Assembly: GCA_029844215.1 (NCBI GenBank)
Contig: CM056728.1
Coordinates: forward strand, 3,534,001 to 3,598,000
Direction of reading: 5' to 3'
DNA length: 64,000 nt
Source: Przewalskia tangutica
Lineage: Eukaryota > Streptophyta > Magnoliopsida > Solanales > Solanaceae
In this document: in pieces, positions 57,155 through 64,000 of the stretch
Position numbering within the stretch: position 1 is the first letter of the stretch
Layout of the letters: each line of letters starts with the position of its first letter
Position numbers and translations under genes: made by a program
Notes under the pieces: model-generated
The model's database searches: none
Seen by the model: only the letters and a program-made list of their open reading frames with translations
Told to the model about the DNA's origin: nothing

Positions 57155-60100
57155 TAAAGGTGTCTAACGGCCGAACCTGGCCCGACCAGAGCCTCACGGT
57201 TTAATCGGTTCAACCTAAGCACGCCAACCGTCCGGTTACACGGATTCCGTGTCGGTCCGCGGTTCGTCGAACCTCCCTACCGATCCGGTTTCTATTTTTT
57301 TTCTTTTTTATTTCTAGTATTTATTTTCTATAATATAAACTAAATTCAATTTAAATATGTAATATAATAATATAATATATAATTTAGTTGTATATATTAA
57401 ATATTTAAAATTGAAACTTTAAAGTTAACTTTTTATTTTATAGTTTATAACTTTATACTTTATACTTTATAGTTTATAACTTTATATTGTAAATTTGTAA
57501 TTATACTTTTATTAATTTATTAGATTAGTAGATATAAGTTAACAAATAAGTAATAACAGATTAACAACTAAATAGATAGTAAAATTAATGATAAGATGTA
57601 AACTTTTGAACTTTCATAACGTTAATAAGAGTACATAATGAAGTAATAATAATTTTATTTACATATTATGCATCCTTCTTGCAAGTTCTTCGTAATCTAT
57701 AGGTTGATTGAATTGGTTATGATCCATAGCCTCTAAATCTTGAGTATTAATTCTAGTCCCGCCTCCGCTCCCGCCTTCCAAAATATTGTCTATTTCTTCA
57801 TCTTTCGGAGAATTAACGTCTCCACATCCTTGATTTCTTCTCTCTGATCTGATTCAATCCCTTAAGCAGACTAACACTTCTAATGTGCTTCCACCCAACG
57901 AGTGACGCAGGTCTCCTATTTGATCTCGTGCTTGGCTAAATGCACTTTCGTAAGCCAATGTTGAGATCGACACATTAAGAACATCCCGCCATCACCGCAA
58001 GTACCGAATTGCCTTTGTTATCCTCGCGACCATCAGTAAAGGGTCAAAAATTTCTTCTCCTACCGCTTTTGCAAATAAAATTGCATCACATAGCAAGATC
58101 GGTTTGTGGTTGGTTGTGTTGTAAAAGTGCTCCATATGTCTAAAGATTCTTCTTCATCGCCACGTGATCAACTCGCAGTGTAGACACGTAACTGTAACTA
58201 GAAGGAATATTAGTCGCAGAGTTGGTGTTATCATGTAATGTAGCATAATATTCATATAATGTAGTTAAATTAGTATCAAGTTTACTTATGCAATCAAATG
58301 AAGATGGAGTTTCTGTTCCACCTATTTCCATATAAGTATATAAACTAAATATTAGATTATGACAATCTACTTTTTTAATAGAAGGATTTAATACTGCACC
58401 AATACAATAAACATCGTGAATAGGAAAAAATATTTTTAAACTTTTCAAACATAATCAGAATCGCATCTTTATATTTCACATTTGATTTTAAACCATAAAG
58501 TAAATATGAAATTTCAAATTTATATGAGCTAAAGCATTACAAATCATTGGGTAATAAGATCCTAAAATTCAATTGCATAGTAAAATTTACGTAAATTTTT
58601 AAAAGTTCACCAATTGATTTCCAATGTTCGCTTGTTAACATATACATCACGTTCTACAATGCGCATTTGCAACATGTTATGGGTCTTTATACTTATAACA
58701 TTATTTTAAAAATAAATAAGTATAATTCCACCGTAATAATCTCTTCCGCATGAATTTAGGTCTCAAATTAAATTGTTTACATTTTTCTTTAAATTCTATA
58801 ATTCTATTTTTCCTATTATTACACTAAATAACTCCAACAAATTTCTTTTGACAAGTTTTATTTCAGTGAAAATAAATCAAGACCACTTTTAACAATTAAA
58901 TTATAAATATGACAAGCACAACGAACATGAAATATATCGTAGTGGTGGTTGTACTCCGCTTTAAAAGATCTACAAGTAGTGATTATTAGATGCATTATCG
59001 AATGATACACAAAGTATTTTATTATAAAGATTATATTTTTGGGCATAAAAACAAATAGTTTCGCTTATATATTTTCCAAGATGACTTTGATCCTCGCCAT
59101 ACGCAAAGCAATAATACGTTTTTCCATTCTAAAATTTTCATCAATCCAATGACAAGTAATTGTTAAATAATCATAACTGCTCAACGATGTCCAATGTCCA
59201 AGTAAAACTAACATGGCATGGAAGGTTAGCAAACAAATATTGCAAGAAAATAACATAATCATTATGAAGTCTAAAAATATCATCTAGTAGTACTACGAGG
59301 AACACCTTTAAAAAAGGATTATATACTCTTTGAATATATGTAATTAAATATGAAGTTAAGCAAAAGAAAAGGTAAACAACCTCCGACAATCATTTTTGCT
59401 AATTCAATGCGATCTTTTTGATCGCATTTAGCCAACCCCCGCTTAATGGATTAAGTTGTTGTTGACTGGTTCTAAATCGAGACAAGATCCCATCAGGCCG
59501 TATGATCGTGTTTTATATGTCTACCTATAGTGCCCGTCCCCCCGTCACCACCCCCTGTCTTATGTTTATAAGTTCTCCCACAAATATTACATTTAACTCT
59601 ATCAGTACCCACAACTTTATCATAAAAGAGCTACACTTTACTCCTTTTTTTTCTTTACTGGTCCTGGTAAAGGAGGTCTACGACTACCACTAGCAGTACC
59701 AACATTGACTGAAGGAACACTAGTAGGTGTAGGAGGTTCTTGTTCTTGTTCTTCAAGTTCATCAATATCATCTAATTGAACGTTATCATATTCATTATCT
59801 TCTATTCCAAAATCTTCTTGTATTTGATCATAATCTATATTTTCATTAGATGATGAAGAACCTACATATTTTTACCCTGAACTAGATTTACTACAAATTC
59901 CGACGCAATTCCTTAGTAAAGACATTATAAAATATTTAAATAATCAACAAATAAATATGATAATTTAATAAAATAATTAGAGAATGAAACGAGTGTACCA
60001 AACTTCGATTCGATTCAATTGAAACTCAAGCTCAAGTCTCAAGGTCTTGCTACTTTGAATTTGAAAACTAATAATAATAACTTGAAAATTGAAAATAAAG

Positions 60101-60508
60101 ATGATTAAGAGAGGATGAGAAATTGAGAATAAGAGACTTGAGAGAAATGTATGTGATAAAAATGAAAAAAATATAGAGAATTTATAGATTTTTTAAAGGG
60201 TAAAAATGTAATTAAAAATAAATAAATAAACAAAAACAAAAATAGGCCAACTGGCCGAATGACCGCTGCAAGCCCTCTGCCCCAAGTCCAGTGTCCAACT
60301 GAACAATACCGCTTGGGCGAATTTTTTTGTTTTTTGTTACCGAATGGAACCGCTTTGCCTAACCGGCCCGCCTTACCGGTTTTTTCATAACCCGCGGGTT
60401 GGGGTTGAGGCCAATCCAACCCCAATCCGGTATGCTTACCGTCCGGCCGTCCGGCTTGGCTAACGGTCAATCGTCCGGTGTCGGTCAACCTGACCGCAGA
60501 TGCGTATA
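57155..60508 (-). mobile_element. hAT transposon, decayed
   Basis: An exact 8-bp duplication GATTAAAC (57147-57154, 60509-60516) flanks 3,354 bp. The ends are imperfect inverses (TAAAGGTGTCTAACGG against TATACGCATCTGCGG). Both subterminal regions are dense in CCGGTT/CGGTCAACC words. A BED-finger hAT transposase remnant lies on the - strand. The family differs from that at 35892-40440. Confidence 0.88.
57690..59890 (-). pseudogene. hAT transposase, decayed
   Basis: From right to left: a BED finger VKCNICGRTYKHKTGGG followed by GRHIKHDH (about 59510-59620), a DNASNN-like block and FHVRCACHIYNLIVKSGL (about 58870-58935), a 102-codon frame (58140-58448) with the loop after VLNPSIKK, and the C-terminal dimerisation block ISTLAYESAFSQARDQIGD then EVLVCLRDWIRSE (about 57840-57980). 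Many stops and frame changes. The first two catalytic carboxylates are not readable. Confidence 0.82.
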
Positions 60509-60516
60509 GATTAAAC

Positions 60517-60969
60517 TGAAACAAGAATTGAATTAGAGCTGCGGCCCGCGGGACAAGAGCCGCGGCGCCGTCGTCAAACCCTAGGAGGCGCCGCGGCGCC
60601 TCAACCCCAGAAACACCAAATCTGAATTTTTGAATCCCTAAAACTAGTTCAGGGTCAGATCTTCAGATCCATCCTTGTTCTCTTTCATTATCAAACAACA
60701 TGTTCATCGACCATTATCCAATCCTTTCTCGTTCTTCGCCTCGGTGCACCATATTCGAAATCGAACCAATTTCGCACGTCGACTCAGTATAGTTAGATTG
60801 GAATAACTTCCTCGATTACATCATTGTTCAACAGTTCCAGAGACAAAGATTATGCTTTCTTGAGATTTTAAGGTTTTTAAGACTTTTAAAAGACAAAATT
60901 TAGATCTAGACAAATCATAACCCATATTATCATTAATATTCATTGTTATAATCATACAAAACAGCTCAT
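60517..60969 (-). other. 5' leader of the outer Copia (near primer-binding site)
   Basis: Non-coding, but contains a strong GC palindrome GGCGCCGCGGCGCC (60587-60600) and GCCGCGGCGCC (60559-60569), resembling the LTR motifs. Confidence 0.45.
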
Positions 60970-60982
60970 GCTGTGATACCAC
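60970..60982 (-). other. Primer-binding site of the outer Copia
   Basis: On the - strand TGGTATCACAGC starts one base after the LTR end. It differs from the tRNA-iMet complement at one position. Its orientation shows that the adjoining LTR at 60983 is the 5' LTR of a leftward-reading element. Confidence 0.85.
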
Positions 60983-62439
60983 TGTAGGGTCTTTGTCGGG
61001 TTCGTACACGCAGCGTAATTTGAAAATTTATGTTTCAAACCCGACTTCGGCAGAATTGTAGGATGATTACAACAATATAAAACATATAAGAACGGTAATG
61101 CGTCGATGAGAACACTTACAGTTAGAGCAGCTTCCAAATCTTCAATCTTAGATTGTGTATTCTGAGGGTGCGCACGCAATCGTCCCTCGATTCGCAAGTC
61201 AGAAACTGTAATGTAACTCTCTTCGTAAAGCTAGAAATCCGGCGTAGTTTCAGAGAGTTTAATCTTATAAAAGATAAGATATAAAATATGAGGCTAAACC
61301 TCAGATATATAGTGAATAAATCACTAGTGGTTTCCTCAAGGCGTGCCTAAACGAGACAGATTTGGGTCAACTCGACCCACCGACGTGGCGCCAACCTTAA
61401 GTAAGTGGCGCCGCCGCGACTGCCTCACTGGGCCGCACCGCTCCATTTCTGCTTGCTTATTATATTTTAATGTCTCGATCATCAACCTAACATTAATTAA
61501 TTAGCTCGATTACATCCTTTGAATCGATTAACAATTGACTTAGTGTTACCCTTCACTTTCACATACCGACACTAATATCATTAGGTTTACACGAACTCCT
61601 AGATCGCTTCAAGACGAACTCAATATGTGAAGTCTAATTACACGAAACCTGTGAACTGAACCTTTATGCGGGAAGATAAAATTCTTTCATTCATGACACA
61701 CTCAATCAAGCTTAGGATCTGTCAAGTGTCTATCAAAATGACTTAATTATTATAACTCATCTATATTAGCTGACAACAGGACCATATCACAGACATATCC
61801 ATTGCATTGGTCAATGACTTAGTCAACCTAATACCATATGAGTACCTGAGTGTTCACTCGAATATAAATTCAAGGAATGAATCCTTTCTTGGCTCATATA
61901 TCACCTTTAATCTACTTCGTAATGCACCCAAAACAAGTCGCGTCTCAACCTATAAGGCATTTGAGCTTAGGACAGGATCAAAGTACATTACTCCGTAAAC
62001 AAGATGGTATTGACCTCAAGTCTAAGGACTTTTATTTCCCACACGCCGATGACATTATAGACATATAACAAAACAGTACATCAGTAGGGCATACCAATAC
62101 TTCAACAAGTATCCATGTGTACATCACGAGTTGTCATAACTCGTAGCAAGTGAGACATACTACATCCCCTAAGGATATGATGCATATCACATGTCGACGT
62201 ATCACATATCATTGATATCTATTTCGATGATCATTAGTCGAGGTAATTTAAGAGTTACGTTATAACATTAATTCTCACATCATTAATAAACACGTAACCT
62301 CTAGGGATACATTTATAGAATATTATAAACAATCAACTAATAATTTAATAAATGCAAATTGTCATAATATTAATCATCATTAATATAAATACGAATGTGT
62401 ATAAAGTACATTATGTCCTAATATAGATTTTCTCTATCA
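60983..62439 (-). repeat. 5' LTR of the outer Copia
   Basis: About 1,457 bp, beginning TGTAGGGTC on the + strand and collinear with 27193-28638. The central 61200-61450 portion differs most, with CTGG read as CCG and similar changes. The TATA region lies near 61300. Confidence 0.8.
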
Positions 62440-62579
62440 ACCATCATCTTCATCATCATTGTAAACCTAAGAGAGATAACAAGAAGTCAACTCTCAGATA
62501 ATCGAGGATTTAAGAAGTTTGAAAAAATCCATTAAATAAGAAATAAAGGGTCAAACCGCAATTTCAATATATTCTAAAT

Positions 62580-63035
62580 ATGGGAAGCTTCTTATCAAGC
62601 AAAGGGCACATGATAGCTGATATGATTCCACCAGATAAATCAAAGGCAGGAAAAATGTTTGACACTGTTTATATCAAAAGGAAGCCTTGTTGCTATGTCA
62701 CCTGGTTCACTAAGGTTCATCTAGGAATCAAGAAAATGCCAAAATTCAAGATGAGTCAGCCCAAAAGAAGTTCCAAATGGCATAACAATGAAGTCATGAA
62801 ACAACATCTACCTCGGAAAACTCGCAGTTCATGTGCAGGTGCTCGAGAGCAGAACAAGACTCGAAAACTCTACAAAACCAAAATAATAGTCTGCCATCAT
62901 AGAATTGTCGTCACATATAAGAGATACTTTAGCCAGACAAGGGACATTCTTAAGACAGATAGAACTTATACTGCCCTTGAAATCAAAGGGATATTAATTT
63001 CAAGTCTTAGCCCAATTAAAGTAGGGGTTAATTAA
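62580..63035 (+). CDS. Unrecognised 151-codon ORF
   Basis: The frame starts MGSFLSSKGHMIADM and ends SPIKVGVN. It is basic (many Lys and Arg), with no signal peptide, membrane segment or domain that I recognise. It is among the longest ATG-started frames outside transposon domains. It lies between the outer Copia LTR and a Copia fragment. The opposite strand has words reminiscent of repeat coding sequence but no clear family. It may be a chance frame in an old repeat. Confidence 0.25.
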   Translation: MGSFLSSKGHMIADMIPPDKSKAGKMFDTVYIKRKPCCYVTWFTKVHLGIKKMPKFKMSQPKRSSKWHNNEVMKQHLPRKTRSSCAGAREQNKTRKLYKTKIIVCHHRIVVTYKRYFSQTRDILKTDRTYTALEIKGILISSLSPIKVGVN

Positions 63036-63380
63036 TTTGAAATTATATTGAGTTGTTATTTATAATTTAAAATAATTTTTAATTATTGAATATCATATAT
63101 TTATTTATATTAATGATCAACTTTTATGAATTAAAACATGACCCCAAAATATTTGAGATGACTCTGTGACTCAACTGCGAATATGTGAAAAGTGAAAAAG
63201 GCATTTTGTAAGGCTTCTTCCATGGAAAGAGAAGAACAAGATGTTCAGTGTCATTCATATAGAGGAAATATATGAAGTCCTCAATCTTAGGATAGCTAAT
63301 TCCAGAGAGAACGAATGTCGAGGGTAAACTTAATGTAAGATTGTAATAATTTCCCTTGATAGTATTCTCATTATTATAAA
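63036..63380. other. Intergenic, no gene recognised
   Basis: AT-rich sequence with no supported ORF. Part of it may belong to the LTR of the next Copia fragment. Confidence 0.4.
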
Positions 63381-63492
63381 AATATATATAATATGTATAA
63401 GAGAGGAATCCTAATTCGGTTAGGATCCCAATATATCATAAATATACATTAATCATAATTACACAATATATGACAAATATTCGCTAATACAC
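63381..63492 (-). repeat. 3' LTR fragment of a - strand Copia
   Basis: The right end reads TGTATTAGCGAATATTTG on the - strand, homologous to 14934 leftwards, and directly follows the purine-rich end of pol. The left border is not defined. Confidence 0.55.
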
Positions 63493-63868
63493 TCCCTCAA
63501 TCTGAGCGGGAGGAGACCGGACGCTGAGGCTGTATCTGAAGTTAAGAAATAATTGTCTGGGAAGCCATTTTGTGAATATATCTGCATACTGATATGATGA
63601 AGGTACATGTAACACTCTGACCTGACATAGGACAACATTTTCACGAACGAAATGGATATCCATCTCAATGTGTTTCGTTCGTTGATGTTGAACTGGGTTG
63701 TGAGAGAGATATATGGCAGATATGCTATCACATTATACAAGGGACACTGGAGCTCTAAAAGTAAATTACGGAGCCAACATATCTCAGCAATAGCATTGGC
63801 GACGCCTCTATATTCTGTTTCGGCACTCGAGCGGGATATAGTGGCTTGTCTCTTGGCAGACCATGAAA
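63493..63868 (-). pseudogene. Copia RNase H fragment (- strand)
   Basis: The - strand reads, right to left, WSAKRQATISRSSAE (about 63830-63868), a frame break near 63740, then SAIYLSHNPVQHQRTKHIEM (about 63665-63730) and SSYQYADIFTK (about 63570). Same family as 14930-16225. It stops abruptly at 63868. Confidence 0.8.
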
Positions 63869-64000
63869 TCGATAACTATTCGGACCGTTCTCAGTATTGC
63901 TTTTCCCAAATCATGGCCTATTCATCAACTTGGTGTAAAAATGTCTTCTTGCATGAGAACCTTCGTGGAATCGTTTATATGATGTTGATACTTGATACCC
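63869..64000 (+). pseudogene. Copia RT fragment (+ strand)
   Basis: From 63872 the + strand reads TIRTVLSIAFPKSWPIHQLG followed by VKMSSC, the start of a Copia RT palm of the same family (compare HIVLSLALSKA at 4288-4320). It is joined head to head with the - strand RNase H fragment and continues beyond the window. Confidence 0.8.

Larger units (their letters stand above)
27193..62439 (-). mobile_element. Outer Copia retrotransposon carrying nested insertions
   Basis: Two similar LTRs in the same orientation (27193-28638 and 60983-62439) bracket Copia pol and gag on the - strand (28640-32870). A primer-binding site abuts the right LTR (60970-60981). Removing the Gypsy element at 33024-55487 (duplication CCAAA) and the hAT at 57155-60508 (duplication GATTAAAC) leaves an uninterrupted 5' leader joining gag to the primer-binding site. 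I infer one element of roughly 9.4 kb spread over 35 kb. The LTRs differ by about 5 percent in a segment compared by eye, consistent with the oldest layer. A clear outer target duplication was not found. Confidence 0.7.

Noticed and set aside
62440..63040. Missing N-terminal part of the F-box gene beyond the outer Copia
   Set aside because: I looked for F-box or LRR words on the - strand and saw none.

Overview
The window is nuclear DNA of a flowering plant, most likely a eudicot. It is AT-rich, has GT-AG introns, and is packed with plant-type Copia, Gypsy (Athila and Tekay chromovirus), hAT, CACTA-like, SINE and RTE-derived repeats. The SINE, RTE-tail and MITE remnants resemble those I associate with asterids such as Solanales; that placement is inference. 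No bacterial, organellar or CRISPR-like features are visible.

Only one host gene looks intact: a six-exon ERD2-like (KDEL-receptor family) gene on the + strand at 17569-25975. Its second intron is swollen to about 6.2 kb by a full-length antisense Copia element (18880-24238, 324-bp LTRs identical by eye, TTATG target duplications). A second host remnant is the C-terminal FBD domain of an F-box-type protein on the - strand (26933-27192), cut off where a Copia LTR begins.

Layout. 1-3650: 3' part of an Athila-type Gypsy element with its LTR. 3651-5958: decayed Copia RT/RNase H and its LTR. 5959-13420: an old - strand Copia element with both LTRs, interrupted in RNase H by a non-autonomous hAT element (7801-8817). 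13421-16868: two SINEs with long target duplications, an RTE tail and another decayed Copia. 16869-26114: the ERD2-like gene. 26933-62439: a nested stack. The outermost layer is a - strand Copia (27193-62439). It contains a - strand Tekay Gypsy (33024-55487, duplication CCAAA) and an hAT element (57155-60508, duplication GATTAAAC). The Gypsy itself contains an hAT element (35892-40440, duplication CCTGGAGG) and a + strand Gypsy of the same family (42952-53207). 62440-64000: an unrecognised ORF and two Copia fragments joined head to head.

Nearly all retroelement genes are broken. Two patterns stand out. First, GC-rich palindromes of the GGCRCCGYGGYGCC type recur in the LTRs of four unrelated families, each roughly 80-220 bp upstream of the probable TATA box. 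Second, several repeat stretches show a recurring CTG/CAG to CG change plus short indels, even in a tRNA-complementary primer-binding site. That looks more like a sequencing or assembly artefact at methylated sites than like evolution. I found no convincing new gene system; the unusual content is in the transposon architecture and the shared LTR motif.
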